Source of the DNA: Gracilariopsis chorda
Taxonomy: Eukaryota; Rhodophyta; Florideophyceae; Gracilariales; Gracilariaceae
Assembly (NCBI GenBank): GCA_003194525.1
Contig: NBIV01000295.1
Location: forward strand, 1-64,000
DNA: 64,000 nt
Reading direction: 5' to 3'
Part shown: in pieces, positions 19,646 to 31,523 of the stretch
Numbering within the stretch: the first letter of the stretch is position 1
How the letters are laid out: each line of letters opens with the position of its first letter
Position numbers and translations under genes: made by a program
The notes under the pieces: model-generated
What the model was told of the DNA's origin: nothing
The model's database searches: none
The model's input: the letters and a program-made list of their open reading frames with translations, nothing else

Positions 19646-21133
19646 CTACTTACGGCGTGAAAACTTTCTCAACCGTTGTCCGACCTCATAAGCCATCTCA
19701 ATGGACTGTGCACCGTTCAGCCTGGGGTCGCACATACTCTTATAATTCTCCGACAATCTTTCCTCTGTCACCTCGTTCACGTCGCCTCCCAAACACTCTG
19801 TAACATTCTCTTCTCCGGTCATTTCGAGATGCACACCTCCAGGCACGGTGCCTTCCTGCGCGTGGGCTTGGAAGAAAGCGTCAACCTCACCGAGCACCCG
19901 GCCAAACGGACGCGTTTTGACACCATTGACCTTTATAGTATTTCCATGCATGGGGTCTACGCTCCATACGACATGCCGCCCCTCTTGTTTCACCGCTCTG
20001 AGCAAAGCGGGGAGCCTGTCCATGAGCTTGTCCTGTCCCATTCGTATAATGAGCATAATCTTTCCAGGGTCATTGTCCGGATTGAGTGTATCCAGCATTG
20101 TTAGTACTTCTGCCGGGTCCGCAGTTGGGCCCAGCTTAACCCCAATAGGATTCTCTATGCCGCGGAGAAACTCTACATGTGCTCCTTCAAGTTGCCTTGT
20201 TCGCTCGCCCACCCATAACATGTGCGCAGACGAACAATACCAACTCATGTGTCCACTCGATGTCATGGACTGCCTAGTGAGTGCCGCCTCGTATGTGAGG
20301 AGCAGTGCCTCGTGGGACGAGTAGAACTCGGGTTCGCGCATGTTCTGCAAGCCTTCCGTGCTTGCAGAAGTATCTAACCCACATGCGGCAACAAAATTGA
20401 GTGCATCTTCAATGTGAGTGACCAACGCGGCGTACTTCTCGGGCGTAAGACGATTGATCAATGAAACCCACTCCATCATACTCTGCGTGCTTTTCGCAAG
20501 TGCACGCAGCATATTAAGCGAGGCAGCGGACTGCGAATATGCACGGAGCAATCGTTCCGGCTCTGGCACGCGAGCGTCTTTCGATTCGGCAGCCGAGTTG
20601 ATAATATCCCCTCTGTACACTGGAATTGATCCCACTGCGGTATCCTCCATGTCGTTTGATCTGGGCTTTGCAAATTGGCCAGCGACACGGCCAATCTTAA
20701 GAACGGGTTGCCCTGATAGATACGACAGAACAATGGACTGAGCTATCAGCACGCGGAAAGTAGACTCTAGCGACGCCGCATTGAAGTGATCAAATGATTC
20801 CGCACAGTCGCCTCCCTGCAAGACGAAAGCTTTTCCAGCAGAAGCACGGGCAAGAGCTGCCCGAAGGCGACGAATCTCACCGGGAAAGACAAGCGGCGGG
20901 TTTTGTGAGAGACGAGCTTCTGTGTTGTGAAGAGCCTGCGAGTCTGGATACACGGGCTGTTGTAGGATGGGGCGAGATCGCCAGGTGTTTGGGCTCCAGT
21001 TCGGCTTGGCTGTAGGTGTAGACTGCTGGGGAGACTGAAGGGTGGCACATGGCGTCAGAGAGCGACGGCTACGGAGCTGTATCCCCTTCCGCGTGCGATG
21101 CAGGGGAACGGGGGCGAGAAAGGCTGGGAACAT
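19646..21133 (-). CDS. 3-deoxy-D-arabino-heptulosonate-7-phosphate synthase, class II, copy A
   Basis: Catalyses condensation of phosphoenolpyruvate with erythrose 4-phosphate, the first step of the shikimate pathway, in the plastid. The protein has 495 residues from ATG 21133. Residues 1-40 are rich in Arg, Ser, Thr and Pro with no acidic residue, consistent with a plastid transit peptide. The plant-type N-terminus NWSPNTWRSRPILQQPVYPD follows. Active-site segments include GGDCAESF (107-114, metal-binding Cys), RVAGQFAKPRS (149-159), SCHMLWVGERT-like SAHMLWVGERTRQLEGAHVE, VKLGPT, DPMHGNT (His 396), HLEMTGE (435-441) and CDPRLN (468-473). All expected metal ligands are present. It is convergent with the fibrillin pseudogene and identical at nearly every residue to copy B. 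Confidence 0.93.
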   Translation of the reverse strand: MFPAFLAPVPLHRTRKGIQLRSRRSLTPCATLQSPQQSTPTAKPNWSPNTWRSRPILQQPVYPDSQALHNTEARLSQNPPLVFPGEIRRLRAALARASAGKAFVLQGGDCAESFDHFNAASLESTFRVLIAQSIVLSYLSGQPVLKIGRVAGQFAKPRSNDMEDTAVGSIPVYRGDIINSAAESKDARVPEPERLLRAYSQSAASLNMLRALAKSTQSMMEWVSLINRLTPEKYAALVTHIEDALNFVAACGLDTSASTEGLQNMREPEFYSSHEALLLTYEAALTRQSMTSSGHMSWYCSSAHMLWVGERTRQLEGAHVEFLRGIENPIGVKLGPTADPAEVLTMLDTLNPDNDPGKIMLIIRMGQDKLMDRLPALLRAVKQEGRHVVWSVDPMHGNTIKVNGVKTRPFGRVLGEVDAFFQAHAQEGTVPGGVHLEMTGEENVTECLGGDVNEVTEERLSENYKSMCDPRLNGAQSIEMAYEVGQRLRKFSRRK

Positions 21134-22224
21134 TTCAGAAGGTGAAGCGATTATGCAATTCTGGAGCGGCCGGCCGAAGAAGGACGACGACTGTGACGAT
21201 AGACCAGCGGACGGGCCGTAGCGATTGGTTCAAGACCTTTATTCTAGTGAATACTGAAGATTGAAGATGATGATGGCGCCGTCAGTCAATTCACTGGCGC
21301 ACGCTTGCTTTGCTGGCGTGCGCACTTCCCCGTCATACACTTAATGTTAAATAGTCTATCTGCAAGCATGGCCCCATGAGGTGGCGGGGAGATTGAGTCG
21401 CTTGGAAGTTTGGCAGACGTCACTGGACGACACAGCGACGGTTGGATTTGCAGAACTGATAACGGCGTCATTAAGTTAGTATATTTTCTATTTTCTATTC
21501 TTTTTGGAGAATGGTTTTGAGTATTACTTTCCCAGATCGAGAGAGAGGGGTCAAGCCATATCCCCTAAAGAAGGGTTGCCATCACAGCTTGTTGATATTG
21601 GTGATTTGGGGCTCAGAAAATGATTTTGGCTTCCCCTTAAACTAAAGGCAGGATTTTCCCAAAGAGTGTGAATAACAGGACTACGTTTCCATCAGTCAGG
21701 AGGATGGGTTATTGTACTTCTGGGTGAGAGGTACTTTTACAAAGAAATAGATAAGAACAAAAAACGCGAAGGATGTGAAAATGCTTTCAGTTAGAAACCA
21801 AATTCGGTGGATTCTGGCACTATCTGCATGTGCAGCTTATTCATCGGTTCTGACATAACCCCTGTTGGAATTAAGGTGTTCCAGTGACACAAAATGAATG
21901 GTAGCTGGGACAAATTCTCAAGTTGGAATGACAGCAGGCATTGCGTAAGTTCCGTTTTCTTACAGTCTACCAAAATGCATCAAATCAGCTCAGACGTCGA
22001 AGTTGAGATCTACTCTTCACAAACGTGACTTCCAGGCTTCTCTTATATCTTATATGACGAGCAAACTTTAAAACCCTTACCCTTCTCAAAAACTAAATGT
22101 GGGCCATCTAACGATATATTAATTTCATATTCATTTCATGTCTCCCAAAGCAATTCAGTAATTGCTCTAACAGAATCAGCTTAAAGCACTGATTAAAAAA
22201 TGTTCATCAACCGCACATAACATG
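21134..22224. other. Upstream region of DAHP synthase; no gene seen
   Basis: Contains the promoter and leader of the synthase on the minus strand, then AT-rich sequence without a recognisable gene. At about 21347-21351 lies ATAGT, the empty target site of the LTR that is present in copy B at 57863-58925. Confidence 0.5.
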
Positions 22225-24324
22225 TCATTGACACTTTACAACTCCATAAACGTTCCATTCACTGTCGGATCTCTTCAAAAGTCTGCATAGGATATTTGGG
22301 CTCTTGATCGTGCTTCGAAACCTACTTTTACCACATTTTTCACAACCTCTAACATCAGTTAAGCTCAGAATGAAACACCAATACTCTCTTTGGCCTCCAT
22401 TTGGTACCATTTTTGCGCCCAAACTTTGCAATTGTTGTATATGTGCCGTTTTTTGGCCCAGTTTACGGGCATATCTTCGGGCTTTTTTCATATGCTTGTT
22501 CTGCTCAATAGTTTCATTTCTCGCCTGAAGTCGTTTGTGGATTTCAGCACGACGATTTTCACGCTCAGAAAGCTTTTTAACGCGTCGATCCTCTTCCTCT
22601 TTTTCACGGATCTGATTAGCTGCCTCCGCTTCCTCACCCGATTTTATTCTTTTCAAAGCTTTCCTTACTCTCTCTGCCAGTTTATCACTTTCAACACGAC
22701 GTTTTTCTTCTTCGGCTTGCTCACTCTGGCGTAGTTCTTCAACGTCTGCTGCCATTTTATCCGGTGCGCCAGCATCATGCAAGTATCTTTCAATTCTTTT
22801 CTGCCCATTGCTCTCCACCTTTCCCTTCCATACATTAATTTGTTCTATTATAATGACACTAACCGTCTCTTCCTTTCTCAGAATGCTTTGGATGTCTTGA
22901 AGCTTCGTTGATATACCGCGATTGTCGTCGATTATGTTCATTGCTTTGATGAAAACCTCTTGGTTGCTGTGCATTTCTCGAAGAGATCCAAGACGTGAAG
23001 CTACAGTTCCGTTTGTAAGGCGGTCTCCTTCTGCACTAATGCGCTCATTTGTGTTCGTCCTTGTACGTCTTGTAATTTTCAGAAAAGGTGGGCTGGAATG
23101 GAAAGGTTCCCATAACCTTGAATGATGCCTGAATAAGTTTCGGAGTGATTCGATCCCAGACGTGAACTGCACAAGCTAGATTGAAGTTCACCCTTGTCAT
23201 ATCCGCGCATCCCTAGCGAAAGGCTTTGTACTTTACTTCTCGAATGAGTTCCTGAAATTTCTTTTTGATGAGTTGAGCACAAAACTGTAGAATGTGGGAA
23301 GTATTAGCAGCGCTAATCACAGCTTACATACAGATCAAAGAGCAGTAATCGATCCATTCTGGGTGTTTGCCTGATGAATGTCCATTTAGGAATAATACCA
23401 AGGCTGTCATGTTGTCTAAAGATTTTCGTCCAGTGTTTTTAACTTACTTGGCAAAAGCTTTAAGAAGTAGTCTCCTCATTGATCCATTTTCCGTTTCCTT
23501 GATACAGCCATCAAGCGGAAATTGCCCTTACGCTGTGAATCGTTTGATTATTCCCAAAGGGGATGCCAAGAAACCTCCTGTCACCGGTGCATGCCAATTT
23601 GAGTTTTTTCATGTTCCAGCAACAATTAAGAAAAGACGAGTCATAGCGCCCGCAGCACCAGCAGAAAATACGGCCGTTATCTGCTTGATTCTACCATATG
23701 TAGACTACAATTCGCGGTGGCCTCTATTTTTTGTGTCACTTGATGTGAAAGCCTTTCGCCATTTACCTAGTAAGCACTCGACATAATTTTCATAAAGATT
23801 CCATACGCGGTTTCCATCAAGCAATATGCCTGGGTGTTGCTTCTGAATCTCATAAAGTGTCGCGAAGAATGTGTTGATGTGAGAGAAACTTCGCGCGGCC
23901 ATTTTAGCCTGTTCCTTATTCTCTATCTTCCTTTAGGAGGTATCACGATAATGCGCTCTGTATTTTCGAATGACTTTAGGGCTTGGAATACCAATTTTGA
24001 AACCACGGCGCGCATCAGTGGCAATGCGGCATATAAACTGCCTAAGTTGAGAACTCTCGACTGCAAATTCTCTCCATGCTGCCAGTTTTACTCGTTCTTT
24101 GATCATCGTGGCCCCTTCTCTACTGATTGCAGAAGAACGGCCGGCGCAGATATTCGGATTTGTCCATTATTTAAGCTTTTTGTCATCTTCTGTGTCGGTA
24201 CAACTGCGAAGTCTTTGAAATGTACTTCAAGAGCCTTCTCTCCTGCCATACGGGCTGTGGCGCGAACTGTATTGCTTTCTTTTAGAAGCGCAGCTGCGGT
24301 CTGACGATTGTTAGATCGTTCCAC
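22225..24324 (-). pseudogene. pogo/Tc1-like DDE transposase, decayed
   Basis: Fragments on the minus strand, in different frames, line up in order with a pogo-type transposase. Section 24324-24103 is an N-terminal helical region. Near 23780 comes GNRVWNLYENYVE (normally the WNxDE catalytic segment, here the Asp is replaced). Around 23560-23420 there are GTWKNSNW and LVLFLNGHSSG (normally LDGHxSH). Near 23300 ANTSHILQFC and KKFQELIREVKYKAF match the family's NTSHILQPCD motif. The tail, 23172-22225, is an intact 315-codon frame with a long Arg/Glu coiled coil (for example EEEKRRVESDKLAERVRKALK) and a Cys-containing end (GCEKCGKSRF). Catalytic residues are lost. A related but about 15 percent diverged copy of the tail lies at 59850-60489. 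Confidence 0.6.
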
Positions 24325-27300
24325 GAGGCGTTGGATCCATTTTTTCAGGTTGTCACCGCATAGAAGGGAGCATTACTACTTCAAGTGCACCAGATAAAAA
24401 CCGTAGAGACTTTGGGGTTACTGCAAGCAAACGACAGGAGTCTCTGCTTTGTTTGCGGATACGGAAAGAAACATTTCTGTAGTGTATTGTTAGGCACACC
24501 GTGCAATGGTCGTACTATCGATGTGAACAGGACTTGGCAGAATGAAGAAGACTATCGGGTGTACACAAACTGGTGGGAATTAGAAAAGGGGCTGAAAGCA
24601 AAAGTGGGTGTAAGAGTTGGTAGAGAGAAAACTATTGGCGGGATGTAGGGAAAAGGAAGGAAGTAGGCATTAAACGGATGTAAGGATTGGCGCGAGTGGA
24701 AAAGCGCCGGCAGGCGTGGAAGAACAGGTGGGGTTCGAAGGGTCGGAAACAGCAACCACATATTCGAGAAGGGGGGATATGGGTAATTTTGGAACAAAGG
24801 TAGCTGAAAGTGAAAGAAAATGTTTAAGCAGTTTTGTTTTGCTCAACTATGGCGGGGAACCGTCTCAAATTTCTCTTTGTCCAAAAAAAATCATTTAAGA
24901 AGCGTAATGGAGTTTCCGAAAAGCTAATCTTTCATTATCCAAGATTGCTCTTGTAAGTACATTGATGAGATTCTCATCAGTTGGAGTAAAGGATCTATGT
25001 TTAAAGCTTGCTATTGATCCCTCCCTCTTTAGAGACTTCCTTGCGTACAAGTGGGGTGTTCTTGAATGATGGGAGGCGTTACGCCACAAAATCGCTTTGT
25101 ACGCCTCTGTTATGCGCATGCAAAAGGGAATTTTGGCGCAAGGCCTCCCTGCCACTCCAAAAGATTATCAGCAGCAGCGAAGAGTACAGTGCACTGTCTG
25201 CTGTTGCATGTTGGTTGCCTGCTTGCTGTTGAGTGGCTGCCACTACAGTAATGAATGTCGTGCAAGCCACTCAGAAGCAGGCAAGTTCTGTCACGTGGCC
25301 TAAGACATCAGCTGCCCTTTAGTTCTGCTTCACATTGCACCGGATATGTTAAAAAAGAGCCTTCTATTGCTTCCCAGGCTCAAAATCGTTCTCGACGCCG
25401 CGGTCTTCATTGGTCTGGAGGCCGTTTGGGAGCGTTAGCGATCAAAAGCTGCCTTCATATCCCCCAACTTCACCCCTTTTCAGCGGCGCGCAGTGCCGCC
25501 TGCAGCCGAGGGCCGCCTCTAATTGTTTGCATTTTGAGAATTCTAAAACCGTTCTAGAAGAGTTTCATCCGATACATACTTCGATGAGGCTAAAACATTT
25601 GTTGCGCATGTTTTTCTTCTCACTTCTTGCGTCTGAAACAAAAAATGCTGTTGTACTGTTTGGTTTGATACTATACTGCAACAAATTGTGTTTGGTAATT
25701 TTAGTAAGGCACTTCGCAGAAGATATGGGATTTCTGAGCTTGGATGCTGGGGGTTCAATATGAAGATCAATTAGTGTCATAACCTTCCTGAAGATTACCG
25801 GAAAGCTTTTCAGGAACTCAACTTCAATCTATAAACTTCGACACATTCTGTTTACCGTATCTGGCATGGCAGTTACAAGACTCTTCCAGTAAATGATCTT
25901 GAATGTTGTCTAAAAAGCATTCACCAACGAGCTCCCATTAAAGGTCTTTTTTAGAGGAATACGTTCTATTTTGTTTGCTAGTTTCTTTTTGATGCATCTC
26001 TGCGCACCCTGAGACCCAGTGGTGAGCATTTGCATGGCAGTATCAGCACCATCTATGTCGCTAAAGCTGATTTGTAGTTCATCTATGGCCCCAAATCGTG
26101 CGAAAGCCATGCCCGCAGTTTTAGAACAGAACGAAGTAGTTCTCAAAAATTTTCAGCGTGTTCCCAGGATATCTCCTTTCTTCTTTCCGATTCAATTGAT
26201 ACATTCAAGGTGTATTAAAAAGACCGAAAATAGCAGCAACGGCTTCCTTGTCACCTTAGAAAGCTGTAAGTGAACGTTCTGAGGTCTAAAGAACATATTG
26301 GGCAAACGTTCGTTTTTGCGGTGGAAGCATATGCAGCCTCGGGAAAGCTTCATTTATGGAGGCTCCTAACAGATACTCCAGCCTGAGTGGATTAAAAAAA
26401 CCCGAGTCTTGATACGCAACTCTTCAACCAAAACAACTTTTCAACATCCCGCCAACACCAGTGCAAATTTAAGATAGAGCCCAGCTCAAATGAGCACATA
26501 ATGATCACATCGCATCTCAAAGATGACTCTTTGCGTATTAGCATGGCTGTGGCAAAAGACGTAGACCGTAACTTCAATCTCGATGCTAACGTCTATCAGA
26601 AAGTGGAGCGGCCGGTGCCAGGTCCTCTTTGTCCGGGCTAGTAATGGGCAGAAAGATTACCTATGGACATCCACTGGTCTTCACCTTGGGAACAGTAAAC
26701 TACTTCTCTGGCCATCTCGTGGTACTATTCCTTCACATTCGAACAAGAATAAAGCACATTGCGCCACAAAATGAGATTGTCTGGAGCACCTGGCTCTTAC
26801 CGGAGAAAAGAGTTTCTTGGAGAGCTGGTATATTGGAGTCGAAATTATGCGTCTTCGGACCATAACCAACAACAACAAAAAACTCTGAGAGGGAAGAATA
26901 TCTCCGTAGAAACGGTCTTGCAAATGGCTTTCAGTAAATTTTGCAGATCTGTTTTGTCGTTGTAGCTGTAGCCATACACGCATTCTGTGGCATAATGCAG
27001 CATATATTACCCTTCCACCAACCGCTTTGAACGCTTCATTAACGCCCATAACCTTTAAGGAGCACAAGGTACGGCTCCTATCACTACCTTCTCTTCTCTC
27101 TGTATTCTCCGAGGCTAAATCAATGTCCTAATCTAATTGTTTCTCACGCTTATCAAGCAAAAATGATAAATAGTGGCTCGTGCTCCTATATCACGCTTTG
27201 CCAGAGAAGACCTTCGCAGATGTTTCCCTGCATGGAATATACAAGTCGAACGGATCATATAAGCTATCAAATATTCGTTTTCATCAAAGCTGCTTTGAAC

Positions 27301-28036
27301 CTATGTGGTCGATTCTCTCGTATCTCCAGCTTACCATATTCACTCAAAGAACACCGTAGCAATTAAAATACACAATTATGTTAAAACCACCATGCACTAC
27401 ACCACCGCAAACATCTCTCATGCCATTGTTCGAATTGGGTTCATATGCCACGCCTTTGAGGACACAATATTTCAAAGACGATATTGCTTTGCTTTCAAAA
27501 GAAAAATGTTTTGACATGGCACACGGTCCATATGAACCGTACTGCAGCATGCATCTCACCAGCTGTAATCAGTATCCTGCTGTCTCATACTGATTTGGGA
27601 CCCCTAGAGTTTTCTCTTCATTTTATTTAAGCTATCCTTGCCGTTTTGGTTAATTCTTTCTTAACTGCTTTGCCTCTAACAACTTCTCTCTTACTTGTCC
27701 ATGTCTCATCTAGTCTGCCTAATATGCACACCTGAGGCACAGACTTACTTCCTGCTTAAAACTCATGTTCACTTGTGACGTTCCCTAAACCAGTGCACAA
27801 TGATGAAGCTCCACTTTCAGCAGGACTAGAAACAACACAACCCTCGGTTGTCTCCATCTTTTGAATTCCACCAAGGAATCTGAGGGGAAAAGCGGGAAAA
27901 GCAGTATTACTATAGATTACGTAGAATTCAGACCATCAAAAATTTCAAAGCTCATAGAGCTTGGCTAAACAACTATATATTTCTGGACTTAAAAGATTTA
28001 TAAAGCACACTAACTCTTACACATTTAAAGTAATAT
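24325..28036. other. No recognisable gene
   Basis: About 3.7 kb, AT-rich, with scattered short frames on both strands. Minus-strand pieces near 25560-26150 and 26680-27070 have some coding look but are broken by stops and match no family I know. Nothing here is shared with the duplicated block. Confidence 0.35.
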
Positions 28037-28832
28037 TGAAGTGCAATGCCCTCAGGGAGGGATTTTTGGTACTTGGTTGATTTCCCAAATGTTTCGGTAA
28101 TGCAGTAATTGCATGACCTACGACCATTAATGTTCTATTCGACACATGGGACATGGAAGAGTCAATTGGCGGTTGGCCACAGTAGTGGGCATGAACCACC
28201 AAAGTGGAGTAACTTAGCTAATTCTATATATAATTCTTACACCCGTTTCTAGGATATTTAGTACTTAGAGCACCAGCGAGGTGCCGTCGCACCAGTAATC
28301 CTTTCCCAACAAGGGACCCTAACCTGGAGAATCGGCTCTAGACCTCATCCCCGTCGCGTGTTCCCTACTCCTCTTTGGAGGGAAGCACCGTAGCACACGG
28401 AAAGTCTACGCCCCTTGCCTATGTAAAGGACCCCAGTATTCAGCTTGTTCTTCCAACTGTCTTGGGGTTCGCCTTGTATAAGGTTTGTTTACAGGAACTG
28501 CCGTTAGTCTTCGTCACAACACACGTGACTCAGCTGTACCTTTCGTTTTCCCCTTACAGGGTGGCCTTCCCGCTACCCACAGCTCGTGTTCGCGCGTGCC
28601 ACTAACGTGGAAACCTCACCTCTCTAGAGGACGACCACCCCCCCCACACACCGCTCCTGTGGATATCTGAATCTGTCTCACTCTCTGCACAAGTCGTGAC
28701 GGGTGGCCTTGGCCTTACAACCGACATAGTCGTGCCACCCCTGGGAGGGCTCTACAGAACTGGGCTCACCTCTAACGAGGAAGGGTCCCGAACGTCTTTC
28801 GGTGCACTCCCTCTTCAGGGCATTGCCCTACA
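28037..28832 (+). repeat. 0.8-kb solo LTR, copy 3
   Basis: Same family as 9592-10383 and 11468-12297 but in the opposite orientation. It starts TGAAGTGCAATGCCCTCAGG and ends GGGCATTGCCCTACA, so TG...CA is kept. The five bases outside each end (AATAT and CTCAT) do not match, so the target-site duplication is lost, or the copy arose by recombination. No retrotransposon coding sequence adjoins it. Confidence 0.65.
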
Positions 28833-31523
28833 CTCATGTTGAAGTTATCTATTCTTGTTCAACTGAGCTGAATGCAATCAATATTCTCATTCTGGCATAC
28901 TTATCATCTGGTACTTTTTAGTCAACATATAACAAAGTAAATCCATCAGTGAAATCTATTGGTTGTGTTCTTCAAATATGTATTTCCACATAAAACGGTA
29001 GCTCAATATAGAAGACGTACTGCATTTTCCCTGAAGCTCAAGCCTGCATTGACCTCAAACGTTTCACATATCCAATGATTTTTGGATGATAGGATTTCCC
29101 CACGTGAAATCGTTTTGTTAGCCATGGAATATGAGGCAGCTGTACATGCGTCATCACAGTAAGCCACTCAATATCAAGAACAAGCAACGTGCATATTCTC
29201 CCAATTCGCATAGTAAGCTGTCCTAACTTTACTTTAGGCAGAAGTAATATTGCAAACGTAATAAAGAACACATTGATTGTCCATTTTTCCAAACTGAGTC
29301 CAAAAAGAGAAGAAAATATTCGTTCCCTTTTCGAGGTTGTCTATGACAATTTCATTCTTCTAATCTTTTTTTCACATTTTTTGCCTATTCGTTGCCATCA
29401 CTGTCTTCATTAAAGTGCTGAACCTTGCTCTCAGGTGCAATGAATATTTAATTGTCGAGGAATATCTAAGAATGTGTAAATAACAAAAAAGAGTCACATA
29501 ATAACTCTGAAATATTTGTGGACGTACAACCCCTTCCAAACTTTTCCTTTCGCGGCTTATTAAAGTTTACACTAAATCTTGACAGATGAAAACGCTTCAA
29601 AATCGTTCCATGTTTCCCACGTCGGCAGCATATTATGCATCAGTACGATTACCAGCGTCAGAACTATCTGGAAATCTCTTCACGGTGAGAGAGGTACCGG
29701 TTAGTAGTGGACGCATTAATTGTGGTAAGGTATACCGGGGTGGTGTGGAGAGATCATTGGAGGTTTAGGTTGTGACAAGAACATGCCAGGTTCTGTGAGA
29801 AAGAGGACTTACATGGCAATATATTGCACCAATTTCATTTTTCAATAACGCAATGTGTTATGGTTTTGTTATAGATGTTTGTACAGTCTAACACAAAAGT
29901 ACTTATGCGTTGTATTCAGGACTGATCTACAAGTCGTATGTTGTAAATGATTGGTCATCCAAAAACTTAGTCAATTGTATATTTATGAGTCAAAATGCAT
30001 CACAATTTCAGCACTAGACTTCTTTTCCGCACGATTATGACATAAGATACTATTTAATAAGGGAACTATCTTTAAACTAAGTGCACGTGATACAACTTGA
30101 AGATCCGAGCATGCTCAAAGTTCTTCATGTAAGCCCCAAACAAGGCTTGCTGCTGTATTCGTCGAAAGATGCTGAAGTGTCTTCTCCATTTCGAGCAGTT
30201 TAGTTAGAAGTCCGGCTTACAAACATTAAAGGGAGAGCCATAAGCCAAACAGGTAATCTTGTCTATATATTGAACCAGTATTGAAAGCAGGAAGTTCCTC
30301 CAAAAACCAGTTGTTTCACGACTTTTGAGAGGTCTGGTACTACTGAAAGTTGTCCTTCTCTTCAATTTTCTACTCTTTTAATAACGTACATTGAGGTGAA
30401 AGTACGGCAAAGCTTAATGATGCAGAAGTTGAGACTACTTGAAATTATTCTTGATTTGGAGGCTTCCAGTATGGAAACTACGTATCCTGCTCTTCCAGTG
30501 TTAGGAACAGAAAAGAAATGGTTGAGGTGGGTCGAAGTTGATGGTGATTATCCACATTGACGTTTGCAGCATCCATCAGGGTTTATACAAGGCAAATACT
30601 CTAGTTCTATCAGTGACACTAGTCGATGAGAAATCGTCCACGTTCAACGGCGGTATGTTTGGTCTTTTCGTTGGCCTCCGTATGTGGATGGTTTACTGCC
30701 CTCAGTATCAGATGTACTCGTCTAACTTGGCGAATGCCACCAGTGCTAATGAGCTGTTATATGACTCGTAATGCATCAGTGACAGGCAAAGTCTTGATGA
30801 TCTGCCATGAAGTCAGAGTGCCCCTGATGACTTGGCACCATTCCGCAGAACTCCATCATGACAATTTGGTCATTGCTGTACCATGTGAGGTGTCTGTCAA
30901 CGCTGTAAGTAGCAGACAACGTATACTGCGGAGCCCGATTTTTCCACGTGGTCAGCCAGGACGCCTCTGATATGAGCATGATGACATGTCATATTGACAG
31001 TACGTCAGAAGAGTTGTCACCTCGGCTTCGAAGCTAGATAGACACGTCAAATAGGTAACCGATCTTTTGAGGAGATCAATTAGAATAAACCTATATAACT
31101 AGACACAATAGAACTGATGCTAAAGCCAACTATACTCAAACAAAAGTAAATAGTAACTAAATATAACATCAATCTCCCCTAACAGTAGCGTTGACCCGAC
31201 TCGTAAGCAGTGAAGATACAGATTTCTTTACATCGGCACAAATGCAGACTTCCGGGGAGCAGGGAACAGGTCGCTTTGAGATCCAGGTTCCAGAGTGAAC
31301 GGGATTTGACTTACATCCTCCGAGCTGTTCACGATCTCACCAATTCTATCCGTAAACTTTCGTTCACTCCTGATATAACTTTATCGTCAGACGGTGTAAT
31401 TGAAAAGATACATTTCAAGCGTATCGTCTAATATCTTCATATTTGCATCATCATAGGTGAAGAAGAGTCGGTGCTGAAGTATTTCGTTCTCAACAGTGTA
31501 ACACGGTCCACAATTTTGAGAGA
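28833..31523. other. No recognisable gene
   Basis: AT-rich sequence with only short open frames on both strands and no domain I recognise. The far end may belong to the 5' part of the gypsy remnant that follows. Confidence 0.35.

Larger units (their letters stand above)
16973..22157. repeat. Segmental duplication, copy A
   Basis: This block recurs at 53419-59733 with very few substitutions. It contains the Uma2-like gene, the fibrillin pseudogene, the intact DAHP synthase and about 1 kb upstream of that. The left edge is at the shared CGATGACGGCTGCGAGCG. The right edge lies between 22157 and about 22207, where identity falls to roughly 85 percent. The length difference between copies is explained by the 1063-bp LTR plus 5-bp TSD and by three extra 21-bp repeats in copy B. 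Confidence 0.9.

Noticed and set aside
19848..20324. Plus-strand open frames over the DAHP synthase
   Set aside because: Present only because the real gene lies on the minus strand; no conserved motif, and the same shadow is found at all three synthase copies.
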